Position numbers and translations under genes: made by a program. This document shows, one piece after another, positions 26,745 through 35,587 of a stretch of 64,000 nucleotides of DNA (position 1 is its first letter; each line of letters starts with the position of its first letter). Below the pieces are notes generated by a model. It ran no database searches. It was not told the origin of the DNA and was given only the letters and a program-made list of their open reading frames with translations. The DNA is from Flammeovirgaceae bacterium UBA6059 (GTDB lineage Bacteria > Bacteroidota > Bacteroidia > Cytophagales > Cyclobacteriaceae), in contig DIYH01000034.1 of the NCBI GenBank assembly GCA_002435755.1, positions 62,554 to 126,553 of the forward strand, in the 5' to 3' direction.

Positions 26745-28148
26745 ATGGCCAGAAAAAAAGCACCTCTCATACTAGAACAAGTTGAAGTACTCAGCATGGC
26801 GGCTGAAGGCAAATGCGTGGCTAAACCGGATGGCAAGGTTGTTTTTATTAAGGACACAGCTCCCGGTGATATCGTTGACGTAAGGATCAACAAAAAAAAG
26901 AAAAGCTTCCTTGAAGGCTATCCCGTTAAATTCCACAAGGAAGCTAATGTCAGGGTTGAACCATTTTGCAATCATTTTAATATCTGTGGTGGTTGTAAAT
27001 GGCAACATATCAACTACAAGGAGCAGCTCAAGTACAAGCAGCAACAGGTCGTAGATGCCTTAGAAAGAATTGGCAAAGTAGACTGTAGCAATATCTCTCC
27101 AATTATTGGATCTTCGGAGACCACTTACTATCGCAATAAGCTAGAATTCACTTTTTCCAATAGTCGCTGGTTTACCACCGAAGAGATCAATAGTGGAGTA
27201 GAGCTGAATGGCAATGCGCTAGGTTATCATATTCCCGGTAGGTTCGATAAAGTCCTACAGATAGACCACTGCCATCTTCAGGGTGGTGAGTCCAATGCAA
27301 TACGTAACTGGATATACGACTATGCTCAATCCAATGACTTAGCCTTCTACGACCTGTATAAGCATGAAGGTTTTCTTAGAACAGTGATGATCCGAACGAC
27401 TACCACTGGTGAGACCATGGTGTTGATCCAGTTTGCTCATGATGATCGAGAAATAATCCAGCAGTTGCTGGATGCTCTGAAGTCTAACTTCCCGCACCTG
27501 ACCTCAATCAACTATGTCATTAACAAAAAAAAGAATGATACTTTCAATAATCTTGAGGTAGTCAATTATTACGGTAGGGATCATGTAATAGAGCAAATGG
27601 GTGCTCTTCGGTTTATCATCGGCCCTAAGTCGTTTTATCAAACTAATCCAGTTCAGGCCCATCAATTGTATGACGTTACTGTCGATTTCGCTGGATTAAC
27701 CGGCGATGAGTTGGTCTATGACCTATACACTGGCACAGGTACGATTGCCAACTATTTGGCCAGAAGCGCCGGAAAGGTGATCGGAGTAGAATACGTACCG
27801 GAGGCTATAGAGGATGCCAAGCAAAACTCTGAGGTTAACAGCATCACGAATACGGCCTTTTTTGCAGGCGATATGAAAGACCTGCTCAATGAGACATTCT
27901 TGGATGAACACGGACAACCTGAGGTGATCATCACAGATCCTCCTCGCGCTGGTATGCATCCGGATGTGGTCGCCATGCTAAGACGTGTTGCTGCTCCGAA
28001 GATCGTCTATGTCAGTTGCAATCCCGCCACGCAAGCAAGAGACTTAGAAATGCTCTCCAGGCAATATGAGGTAACACGAATCCAGCCAGTCGATATGTTC
28101 CCTCATACGCATCATGTGGAGAATGTATGTCTCTTGGAATTGAAATGA
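26745..28148 (+). CDS. rlmD: 23S rRNA (uracil-1939-C5)-methyltransferase
   Basis: SAM-dependent methyltransferase of 467 residues that methylates U1939 of 23S rRNA. An N-terminal TRAM domain is seen around VLSMAAEGKCVAKPDGKVVFI. The iron-sulfur cluster cysteines are in CNHFNICGGCKWQH. The SAM motif is DLYTGTGTIANYLA, the catalytic acid region ITDPPRAGMHP, and the nucleophile cysteine is in VYVSCNPATQARDL. An in-frame TTG lies three codons upstream, but ATG 26745 is preferred. The integrase and att-like repeats start just after its stop, so the mobile element probably inserted at or near its 3' end without breaking it. Confidence 0.92.
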   Translation: MARKKAPLILEQVEVLSMAAEGKCVAKPDGKVVFIKDTAPGDIVDVRINKKKKSFLEGYPVKFHKEANVRVEPFCNHFNICGGCKWQHINYKEQLKYKQQQVVDALERIGKVDCSNISPIIGSSETTYYRNKLEFTFSNSRWFTTEEINSGVELNGNALGYHIPGRFDKVLQIDHCHLQGGESNAIRNWIYDYAQSNDLAFYDLYKHEGFLRTVMIRTTTTGETMVLIQFAHDDREIIQQLLDALKSNFPHLTSINYVINKKKNDTFNNLEVVNYYGRDHVIEQMGALRFIIGPKSFYQTNPVQAHQLYDVTVDFAGLTGDELVYDLYTGTGTIANYLARSAGKVIGVEYVPEAIEDAKQNSEVNSITNTAFFAGDMKDLLNETFLDEHGQPEVIITDPPRAGMHPDVVAMLRRVAAPKIVYVSCNPATQARDLEMLSRQYEVTRIQPVDMFPHTHHVENVCLLELK

Positions 28149-28317
28149 GAAATTTCTCAGAAAAGTAGCCTATTTCGCCTCAAAAGGCCATTTTCATTCA
28201 TATATCTTCTCATCTCTTCCTAGCATTTCTCATTGAATTGGAAGCATTTCTCAGCATATTTTTGTCCGAATTTTGTCCGCGCTGTCCAAAAATACAAACA
28301 TATCATGCGGACAAAAT
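28146..28317. other. Candidate integrase attachment / recombinase-binding region
   Basis: Packed repeats fill the gap between rlmD and the integrase. There is a 14-bp palindrome tgagaaatttctca (28146-28159), a direct repeat agcatttctca (28222-28232 and 28243-28253), and an 11-bp inverted repeat attttgtccgc (28270-28280) with gcggacaaaat (28307-28317), plus a further tttgtccg at 28261. This is the layout expected of core and arm sites of a tyrosine recombinase, or of an integrase promoter operator. No matching copy was found at the other end of the element by eye. Confidence 0.45.
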
Positions 28318-28341
28318 AGCTGGAATTTCGTATATTTATAT

Positions 28342-29652
28342 ATGAAAACACGGGTGAAAAAGCAGACGAACATTGAACTAAAAGGCAATCGTATCGTCAT
28401 TCGATACAAGTCCAAAAGATGGGCTACTGGTTACACACTTCACTCCAAAAGGAAAACACTTCACGCTCAACAATTCAGCAATGGTCGCCTGAAAGCTGCA
28501 TGGAATAGAGAGGAGTTTGAAACGGCTAATCTCTCTATTCTTAAGAAAAAGCAAAACATAGATCAACTTATCACAGAAGCCTATGAAAAGAATGTGGATG
28601 AGATTAGCTATGTCGAGGCTTATCTTGATGAAAACAATGATAAGATTAGGCAGCTTGGTGTAACAAAGAACACTTTGCTTGTTGATGCTTTTTCAAACTA
28701 TATCCATAGTGTAAAAGCTAAATCCAAAAAGCTGACTGAGGATAGAAGTCTAGATCATTACTATTCACAGTTACGCAGGATTGAAAGCTATAAGCCTAAA
28801 ACAACACTAGGTGAAGTGAATATTAACTGGATTGAGGCATTCACAGAGTTTTTATCAAAGCCAAAAGCGGAAACACGAGAGGTGTATGACAGAAGAAAGA
28901 ACAGCACGTACACGGTAACTAAGATCGTTTCACAAACTGACACGACAATTATCAGGTTTTTAAAAGACCTTAAATCCTTCTTTGGACATATTCAGAAGTC
29001 TTCCGAGATCGAGCTACCGATTGATGAGATCCAAGAATACATTGAAATCCTCTCCAGTAAAAAGCCCTCTCAAAATGAGATTATTGCTCTAACCGTTGAT
29101 CAGTGGAATGAGTATAAGAACTTTGAACCAAATCCCTATAATCCTGCGGAAATCAAAACCTATGATGCTTTTAAATTTAGTGTGCTGACTGGTCTGAGAT
29201 GGAGTGATTTAACACGCCTTGAAGATTTTCATGTGATTGATGGCAAAATCAAGATGCATGCTGAAAAGACCAATGCCTATTTTGAGGTTCCTTTAAAATC
29301 AGAGGCGGAAGCCATATTTGACAAATATGGTCGATCATTTGTTGGTAAGTTTTCTAAGAATCAGCAGCAGAACAAAAACCTGCGAAAAATACTAATGAGG
29401 CTACCGAGTTTCCAGCATACTGTGCAGAAGACTACATTCAGGCTGGGCAAACCACACAGAGAATTACTCAAGGCATATGAGCAAATCACCTTTCACTCAA
29501 GTCGAAGAACATTTGCAAGCTTTTGCGTTCGTCATGGATGCACTTTAGATCAAATCCAGTTGTTTTTGGGCTGGACCGACATAAGAACCCTAAAACGCTA
29601 TCTATCTGCTTTTGCCAGGGAAAATACGCCAGATGATCTACCTAATTTTTGA
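28342..29652 (+). CDS. Tyrosine recombinase/integrase
   Basis: Site-specific integrase of 436 residues. The N-terminal about 100 residues are basic and arm-binding-like, followed by a SAM-like core-binding domain (about 105-220). Catalytic residues are visible: Arg286 in TGLRWSDLT, the HxxR box HSSRR (His385, Arg388), Trp411 in LGWTD replacing the second histidine, and nucleophile Tyr420 in RYLSAF. I use ATG 28342 because the upstream in-frame extension to 28273 runs through the repeat region. Its 3' end overlaps the convergent excisionase-like gene by 15 bases. It presumably drives integration next to rlmD. Confidence 0.9.
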   Translation: MKTRVKKQTNIELKGNRIVIRYKSKRWATGYTLHSKRKTLHAQQFSNGRLKAAWNREEFETANLSILKKKQNIDQLITEAYEKNVDEISYVEAYLDENNDKIRQLGVTKNTLLVDAFSNYIHSVKAKSKKLTEDRSLDHYYSQLRRIESYKPKTTLGEVNINWIEAFTEFLSKPKAETREVYDRRKNSTYTVTKIVSQTDTTIIRFLKDLKSFFGHIQKSSEIELPIDEIQEYIEILSSKKPSQNEIIALTVDQWNEYKNFEPNPYNPAEIKTYDAFKFSVLTGLRWSDLTRLEDFHVIDGKIKMHAEKTNAYFEVPLKSEAEAIFDKYGRSFVGKFSKNQQQNKNLRKILMRLPSFQHTVQKTTFRLGKPHRELLKAYEQITFHSSRRTFASFCVRHGCTLDQIQLFLGWTDIRTLKRYLSAFARENTPDDLPNF

Positions 29653-30147
29653 CCTGGTATGTTTTGTGTAGTTCTTAGTAAAGACTTGATATTCTAATGG
29701 TTTGAATTCCTTCAAGTAAGATGCAAAGCTTAAGACGTTTAAGCCTCCATTAATCTGATTGTCGAATTGGTCTTTATGATCACCTTTTTGAAGCCATGAT
29801 TCAGACCGCCCACAAAACAAGGCAGCTTCACGTTTTTTGATGATGGCTCTGGGGTCTATCGTATCCAGAAAGTCTATTTTGGTTTCTTCTTTGTGTGTAG
29901 CCCTTCTAAGCCCTTCGATCTGCTCAATACAGTAGTCGCTTATGATCACATTGAGTTGATGCATGGCTTCTTTAACGGCCACCAGTTGATCAATCTTTTT
30001 GTGTGCGTTTTGAAATTCAGAACACGAAAAAGCAACTGAACTCCTGATGAAGTCCTCTTGAGTAGTCAGATTCTTCATATCTGCCACAATAAGGGACACA
30101 AAATCTCTTGTCAGTCTTCGCCTTGTACTATCAAGCTTCATCAGCAC
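29638..30147 (-). CDS. Hypothetical protein with excisionase-like C-terminal domain
   Basis: 169 residues. The N-terminal two thirds are helical and charged. The C-terminal part reads IIKKREAALFCGRSESWLQKGD followed by a short acidic stretch, which resembles the winged helix of excisionase/MerR-type proteins (KKEAAxxLGxSxxTLxRW). Being tail-to-tail with the integrase and last in the mobilisation gene row fits an excision or recombination-directionality role, but this is inferred. It may be read from the coupling-protein transcript (gap of six bases). Confidence 0.55.
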   Translation of the reverse strand: MLMKLDSTRRRLTRDFVSLIVADMKNLTTQEDFIRSSVAFSCSEFQNAHKKIDQLVAVKEAMHQLNVIISDYCIEQIEGLRRATHKEETKIDFLDTIDPRAIIKKREAALFCGRSESWLQKGDHKDQFDNQINGGLNVLSFASYLKEFKPLEYQVFTKNYTKHTRSKIR

Positions 30148-30153
30148 AAGAGT

Positions 30154-31695
30154 TTAGTTCCGTTGATCAAATTCTACCAAAGCGTAATTCGCTTTCTTCT
30201 TGCCCCAAGTTTTCCCCGCCTTGAAGACCACCGTCTCGACTTTGTATTTGTTCGCCTTTCTTCCTGTTTTAAGAGTCGTAAATAGATCCGGCTGAATACG
30301 ATTCATGAGTTGCTGATTTTTAGTCTTGCTAAACTCCATGTCCTTACTGACGGAAAGATTATCTAGATCAACCAACTCCTTACCGATCATTTCAGCAGCC
30401 CAATGATTGGTTTCATAATCGGAATTGCTGGCAAAGAATTTCAAGTTCAAATTGCCTAGTAAGCTCTTGGTTCTTGCTTGGGGCTGGTTATTCCCCATTA
30501 ATGGATAGAGGCCGTTCAGGTTCTGGGTAATCATTACTGTAGATACCCAGGATGATCTTGCAGTCGCTTGAAATAGGGCATCCACCTGCGGGTTGATATA
30601 ATTCTGTGCCTCATCGATCCAAAGACATACAGGTTTAGGGTCGGCTTCTTCTTCTATTTTTCGCCGCTCCATGGCACCTTGAAATACACTTTTAATAATG
30701 ATAGATGCGAATATTCCGGCAAGCCCATACTCCTTGATCGGAAAATCACAGAGCACTACGCTTTTTTTAGCGATGATATTTTCAGGTAGGAGTTCTGGGC
30801 TGAGGCCGCTTGCAAACTGTCTCTTCAAAATACCCCTATTCATGAAGGGTGCTATGATACCCATAAAGGAAGCCACCACGATACTTCTGCTACGCTCTGA
30901 GAGTCCTGCAAATTCATTGAGCCAGTAATCCTCTAACAGCTCTACATCCTCAATGTCTTCTTCATTTTTGAATTCAGTGCCTTGCACCCTGGATAGGATT
31001 CGCAAGAAGTAGTTACTTTCCTGCATCTCCTCTTGTTCTTCGACTGCCTGTTCTCTTTCATCATCATCTATATTCTCCTCCGTTGAAATGGTGTTAATTA
31101 AAGAGATGTAGTAGTCGGCTTCCTCCTTACTAAAGGAATTGGCAACGAGCTTTCGCATATTGAAAATGCTCACCTCCTCCCCAGCCATTGTAAGTAAAAG
31201 GATGGTCATGCTAATCAGGTAGCGCAGGGCATTATCCCAAAATCTTTCTTCATTGTTATTGCTACCGCCTGATTGATACTGCCTGTTCTGCTCATTGAGG
31301 TTCATTAAGGCATTGTTCGCATTAAAGACATCACCCGCTCCATCTCCGTATCGCTCCAGTTCGTATTTTAGGAAATTGAATTGCAAGCCACTCGCCTTGT
31401 CAAAAATGACCATGTCTTTTTCTCTTCCAGCGGCTTTAATGTAGCCTTCCCATTTTCTTCGCTCATCTGGCTTGGCGCACAGGACTAAAAACCCGAAGTT
31501 GGCTTTCAACATGGCTAACGCAGTAGTCCGTCCTACACCAGATGACTTCCCTGACCCTGTTGCTCCGTTTACTAAAATACCTTCGACGCAATCAGCCCAC
31601 GTAATAGTGGTGTCTGTTCCAGGCACTGTGTAAAGTGACTGATCTAATAAGGCTTCATGATTTTCATGCCTTGACTTTCGATTAAATACACTCAT
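30154..31695 (-). CDS. Type IV coupling-protein-like ATPase (TraD/TraG/VirD4 family)
   Basis: ATPase of 513 residues related to DNA-transfer coupling proteins. Walker A is GATGSGKS at residues 44-51, Walker B is CLWIDEAQNY, and the TraG/TraD C-terminal pattern (ATARSSWVSTVMITQNLNGLY, then a sensor motif near LLGNLNLKFFASN) follows. Unlike VirD4/TraD there are no N-terminal membrane helices; the protein begins about 43 residues before Walker A. An acidic, glutamate-rich insert (about 195-225) lies between the motifs. Likely links the relaxosome to a helper channel. Membrane attachment may come from the membrane proteins encoded upstream at 35588-37873. ATG 31695 is preferred over TTG 31701. 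Confidence 0.8.
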   Translation of the reverse strand: MSVFNRKSRHENHEALLDQSLYTVPGTDTTITWADCVEGILVNGATGSGKSSGVGRTTALAMLKANFGFLVLCAKPDERRKWEGYIKAAGREKDMVIFDKASGLQFNFLKYELERYGDGAGDVFNANNALMNLNEQNRQYQSGGSNNNEERFWDNALRYLISMTILLLTMAGEEVSIFNMRKLVANSFSKEEADYYISLINTISTEENIDDDEREQAVEEQEEMQESNYFLRILSRVQGTEFKNEEDIEDVELLEDYWLNEFAGLSERSRSIVVASFMGIIAPFMNRGILKRQFASGLSPELLPENIIAKKSVVLCDFPIKEYGLAGIFASIIIKSVFQGAMERRKIEEEADPKPVCLWIDEAQNYINPQVDALFQATARSSWVSTVMITQNLNGLYPLMGNNQPQARTKSLLGNLNLKFFASNSDYETNHWAAEMIGKELVDLDNLSVSKDMEFSKTKNQQLMNRIQPDLFTTLKTGRKANKYKVETVVFKAGKTWGKKKANYALVEFDQRN

Positions 31696-31802
31696 TCTCA
31701 ATTTGCGTTTTGTCTCTCTACTTCATTTTCTTTTGATCTGGCAGAAAAGCCAGCAATAGCAAGCCTCCGCTTCCCCCCGCCTACTCTTCCTTTCCCTATT
31801 GT

Positions 31803-32306
31803 CTATCGATCCTTGTCCATGCCCTTGTCCATATCCTTGTTGCGATATTTGTTATGCGCATGATTGAAGACATGACGCTTACCTAATTTTTTATGCTGCC
31901 TGGCAAAATCCTTTTTCAGCCCTTCTTTGTCATATTCCTTCTTTTGTTCACTCATGAATTGATCCCGCTTCTTTTGATCCATCCAGTTTCGATCATCTTT
32001 GATTACTTCATGTGGTGATTGCTGTAATCCGGCACGTTCTCCCTTCGCGTAATAGACATCTTGCTTGATGCGATTATCATTGGCTTTTTGTCTGTCTGCC
32101 TTGAACTTCTGTATGTTCTTTTGGAAGGTGAAGAACCGTTCCATTTTGCCTCCTACGCGGCTATAGACTTCAGCTTTATCCTGTATCTCTTTATCAGAAA
32201 GGCCCTTGATGTCAGCTGGCGCTGTGACAGGTTTTTGATCTTCGGGATTTGTTGGTTCTAAATGATCATGATTTTGATCTTTTCGCTTGTTGGTTGCTCC
32301 CTTCAT
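31803..32306 (-). CDS. Hypothetical highly charged protein
   Basis: 167 residues, extremely rich in Lys, Asp, Glu, Gln and His with few hydrophobic positions (KADRQKANDNRIKQD, KKEYDKEGLKKDFARQHKKLG), so largely helical or disordered. No family recognised. Its start overlaps the stop of the upstream ORF by four bases, and it is between the relaxase and the coupling protein; an accessory relaxosome or DNA-binding protein is plausible but unproven. Confidence 0.6.
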   Translation of the reverse strand: MKGATNKRKDQNHDHLEPTNPEDQKPVTAPADIKGLSDKEIQDKAEVYSRVGGKMERFFTFQKNIQKFKADRQKANDNRIKQDVYYAKGERAGLQQSPHEVIKDDRNWMDQKKRDQFMSEQKKEYDKEGLKKDFARQHKKLGKRHVFNHAHNKYRNKDMDKGMDKDR

Positions 32307-32752
32307 TCTTCATCATGTTTTAGTGATCCTATTAATTCATGTATCGATCCTTTGACTTGTATTTCATCGATAAAAACATCCGATTGACCGTCATCTTTGC
32401 CGCTTGGTGATGCTTTCACCCAACGCAATCCACAGGCTGCAATATGCTGTTCAATGACATGCAAACAGCGACCAGTAATTAGCACTTGAACATCTGGCAT
32501 GATGATCATCAATTCAGACCCTTCCAGGACGACATGTGGCAAATGAGCATACTTAATGGTGTATGATCTGCCAAATGGGGTAAGCACCTTAAAGTGGTCT
32601 GTGATCTCACCATGAGAAACCACAGCAAAGAACTGCGGAGAGGTTCTTCGCCTGCTCGCACAATCCATGCCCTGCTGGTTGCCTTTATCGTGTATGGTGG
32701 TCTTTGGAAATGCTCCGCGTAGGAGTTTTTTCCCGCCCTTGAAGTCTTTCAT
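32303..32752 (-). CDS. Hypothetical protein
   Basis: 149 residues, no recognised domain. The N-terminal 25 residues are basic and lie inside the 3' end of the relaxase gene (68-base overlap); the rest is a compact mixed alpha/beta-looking domain (SPQFFAVVSHGEITDHFKVL ... VVLEGSELMIIMPDVQVLITG). It is coupled by a four-base overlap to the next gene. The large overlap leaves the start uncertain. Confidence 0.55.
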   Translation of the reverse strand: MKDFKGGKKLLRGAFPKTTIHDKGNQQGMDCASRRRTSPQFFAVVSHGEITDHFKVLTPFGRSYTIKYAHLPHVVLEGSELMIIMPDVQVLITGRCLHVIEQHIAACGLRWVKASPSGKDDGQSDVFIDEIQVKGSIHELIGSLKHDEE

Positions 32753-35438
32753 GGCTTCTCATTTTCTGTTGTAGTTCTTTTTGATAACCGCGCTGTTGGC
32801 GTTTCCGTAATCGCTGCTGATCCTCAGCAATATCTATCGCACTCAATCGATCTGCTGAACGTGTAATTGACTTTTTGAGAAAGTCCTTATCAGAGGTGTA
32901 GACACGAACCGCTCTGGTTCCTCGCGACACGCCCACCAGAAACGATTTTTGATTGATACCACCTTGTGATAGGTCGCTCATTGATAATAAGACTGTGTGC
33001 GCGTCTTTTCCCTGACTGGAGAAGCTGGTATCAGTGTAGCCGTAGCGAAGGTGATAAAGATTGTTTGGAATCGTTTTCCCATTAGTGAGCTCTACACCGC
33101 GTTGATTGAATCCCTTCACTTGGTATGATGTTCCATTAGCCATTCTGGTGCCTTCTAACGACATGGCATTATTGGTCAAGCGAATGCGATCTCCAACACA
33201 CAGCATTACAGTTTGCTTACTATGCACACTATAATGGACTGGGTGCTCATAGGGTAGGTTCGACACTGCACCAGTGGAAAGGTCACGCACCTGCACCTTT
33301 TGATCCTTGGTTACATTGATTACTTCATGATGTGAACCAGCACGATACCCTCCCTTCTGGTTCTTAATGAAGCGCACCACATGCCCTTTTTGATAGCTTA
33401 AGTGATCCTTCTTTTCAGCTACTGTTAAAGAGATATCCTTTAAAGTCTCAAAGGCTTTTTCAGCACCTTGAGTGACGTTCTTGGCTTTCATCTCTTTGCG
33501 AACTGCCTGATTGATGAGATCACCTTCATTGTGGGTTGGTGAAACAATCAACGTTGAGCGCTTCTTAGCAAGGCTATCCACGTAATCCTGAGCGATTTTT
33601 TCAATCCGCTCTTCATAATGCGGTATTTCAATAACATGCCCTTGCCTATTCAGCTTCTGGTAGCCTTGGAGTATCCTACCTTTATAGATATCAGTGACCG
33701 CAGATTGATATTCAGGAGCAGCCTTTTGGCGCATGATCTTATCAACCGTTGAGACTTGTAACCGGCTTTGTTTCTCTAAAATGGCAAGCGAGTCGCCATA
33801 TTGTGCAGGTGCCTGATTCTGGGCTGAATCACCGCTCAAGATTGTACGACACTTGTATTTTTCGCTGATTTCTAGCAGTGCGGACATATTCTTTACGCCC
33901 ACCATCCCCGCTTCATCAATGAGTAGGACATTATTGCGAAGGTTAGCCTGCCGTTGCGGACTACTGAGCAATCCTGCAATCGTATCACTCTCAAAACCTT
34001 TCTCTGCCAGAACTTGAGCCGCTTGCGATGAAGGGGCAATCGCGTAGAAGGATTTGCCATTTTGCAGCACTCCGTCTCTAACTTCTGTAAGCAATGAAGT
34101 TTTGCCCACGCCAGGTGCACCGCGTAAGATCATGGTCTGATCGTAAGAACTGAGTATGTCTTGAATGGCACGTCGTTGCTGGTCATTGAGAAAATCAAGC
34201 TTGGGTTGATAATCTTTATTGAGGGCGGCAAACTTGCCTTTGCCCGATGTAGCCATTTCGATCATCCGGTTTTCTTCATGCACCAACTCGCGTGTGGTAA
34301 CATATTCAATAGTGTCACGCTCTGATTTAAGGAGATTGCCTCTGCTCTGAAGCTCTTTTGCTACCTCATGGACATTAAATTGGCCGTATCCCAATTTGGT
34401 ACCATAGGCGATGATCTTTTTCTCATTTTCTACTGAATTACGTTCAAAGGCGTATTCTAGTGAGCGATCAACTGCCTGCTTGACAGTGATCGGCGGAAGC
34501 CGCGAGAAGGTTTGACCTTGCAAGCTTTGTAGCTTCTTTAGTTCTGCCTCGCTCAATCTTGTGAGCCAATGCTCATAGAGCTGCTGCTCACTCATTGACA
34601 TTCGGCTTTTGGCTTTTCTCGTAAGCTTACCCAACTCTCCTTTCTGCTTTGCCGTCAATCCTTTTTCAGCTGCGATTCTGTTGATCTCAAGACTTCTCTC
34701 TGCAAAGCGTTCTATCAAATCACGACTAACCCCAGCCAGCTTGATGAAATTACCGTCGCGCTCGGTCTGATACCCTGCTGCTTCTAGCTCAAGGGCAAGA
34801 TGATTATGGTATACAGTGCGCAGATAATCACTGTTCTTATGGAGATTGTAAATCTCGCAGGCCTGATAGCGTCCGGCTTCTTCATTAAAAGTGGTGTTCC
34901 CTACGAAGCAATGGGTATGCAAATTCGGTGATGCGATTTGTAGGGTTTGATTGCCAAGCTCTACATCAACAGGACGGCTTAAAAAATGGTCAAAAGCCGC
35001 ATAAATCAAATTGCCTGTACGTATGTAGCCTCGTGCATAGCGTGTGTTCTTCTGCGTATGCATCATCTTTTCTGCTTCAAGCATAGCCGCCTGATAGCTT
35101 CTGCGATGCATGTCCAGTATGTCGGAATTTTGGGTCAGTGAATGTAGCAGCGTCACACACTTTGGCGCGCTAAAGGTAAGGTCAACCCCTGCTCTCGCAT
35201 CATCATTATCGCGAACACCCAGTTTTTCACCCTCAATCTCAGGATGCAGTCTATGCGCTAATCTGGCAAAGCTTTCTTCCGTAACTTCCTTCCCTTCAAT
35301 GCCAAGATATTTGCTGGTCTTACCTGCCCAATACGCTTTGATCTGCGTATCCATGTAGTAGTTACCTTCTTTGGATAAGGCAGCCTTCTGATATTCAATG
35401 GCATGAGCCGCTTTATGTGAGACTGTTATAGTTAACAT
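32685..35438 (-). CDS. MobF-family relaxase with helicase domain (TrwC/TraI type)
   Basis: Conjugative relaxase-helicase of 917 residues from MLTITVSHK. Catalytic tyrosines are at 27/28 (EGNYYMD). The three metal-binding histidines are His151 (AAFDHFLSR), His174 and His176 (PNLHTHCFV), with a roughly ten-residue insertion between the first and the pair compared with TrwC. The second half is a RecD-like helicase: Walker A ILRGAPGVGKTSL, Walker B LLIDEAGMVG, and a late YGYTDTSFSSQGKDAHTVLL motif. It should nick oriT and unwind DNA. The frame is open upstream to 35699; an ATG at 35591 overlaps the stop of the preceding gene (ATGA) and would add a 51-residue head with one membrane helix. Confidence 0.92.
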   Translation of the reverse strand: MLTITVSHKAAHAIEYQKAALSKEGNYYMDTQIKAYWAGKTSKYLGIEGKEVTEESFARLAHRLHPEIEGEKLGVRDNDDARAGVDLTFSAPKCVTLLHSLTQNSDILDMHRRSYQAAMLEAEKMMHTQKNTRYARGYIRTGNLIYAAFDHFLSRPVDVELGNQTLQIASPNLHTHCFVGNTTFNEEAGRYQACEIYNLHKNSDYLRTVYHNHLALELEAAGYQTERDGNFIKLAGVSRDLIERFAERSLEINRIAAEKGLTAKQKGELGKLTRKAKSRMSMSEQQLYEHWLTRLSEAELKKLQSLQGQTFSRLPPITVKQAVDRSLEYAFERNSVENEKKIIAYGTKLGYGQFNVHEVAKELQSRGNLLKSERDTIEYVTTRELVHEENRMIEMATSGKGKFAALNKDYQPKLDFLNDQQRRAIQDILSSYDQTMILRGAPGVGKTSLLTEVRDGVLQNGKSFYAIAPSSQAAQVLAEKGFESDTIAGLLSSPQRQANLRNNVLLIDEAGMVGVKNMSALLEISEKYKCRTILSGDSAQNQAPAQYGDSLAILEKQSRLQVSTVDKIMRQKAAPEYQSAVTDIYKGRILQGYQKLNRQGHVIEIPHYEERIEKIAQDYVDSLAKKRSTLIVSPTHNEGDLINQAVRKEMKAKNVTQGAEKAFETLKDISLTVAEKKDHLSYQKGHVVRFIKNQKGGYRAGSHHEVINVTKDQKVQVRDLSTGAVSNLPYEHPVHYSVHSKQTVMLCVGDRIRLTNNAMSLEGTRMANGTSYQVKGFNQRGVELTNGKTIPNNLYHLRYGYTDTSFSSQGKDAHTVLLSMSDLSQGGINQKSFLVGVSRGTRAVRVYTSDKDFLKKSITRSADRLSAIDIAEDQQRLRKRQQRGYQKELQQKMRSHERLQGREKTPTRSISKDHHTR

Positions 35439-35587
35439 TGACCTAACCTTTTGAAGCATGTGAGATGGAGAACTGATCAGAAATGCAGCCAGAAGAAGAC
35501 CAATAAGGATCGCGATACCATACTTATACTTCCAGCAAGCAGACCTGACCTGATGCGTGAAAAACCATGTAAAGCGACTAGACTGTT

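Noticed and set aside
28273..28341. Upstream in-frame extension of the first integrase
   Set aside because: It runs through the inverted and direct repeats and adds no recognisable domain; ATG 28342 gives the family start.
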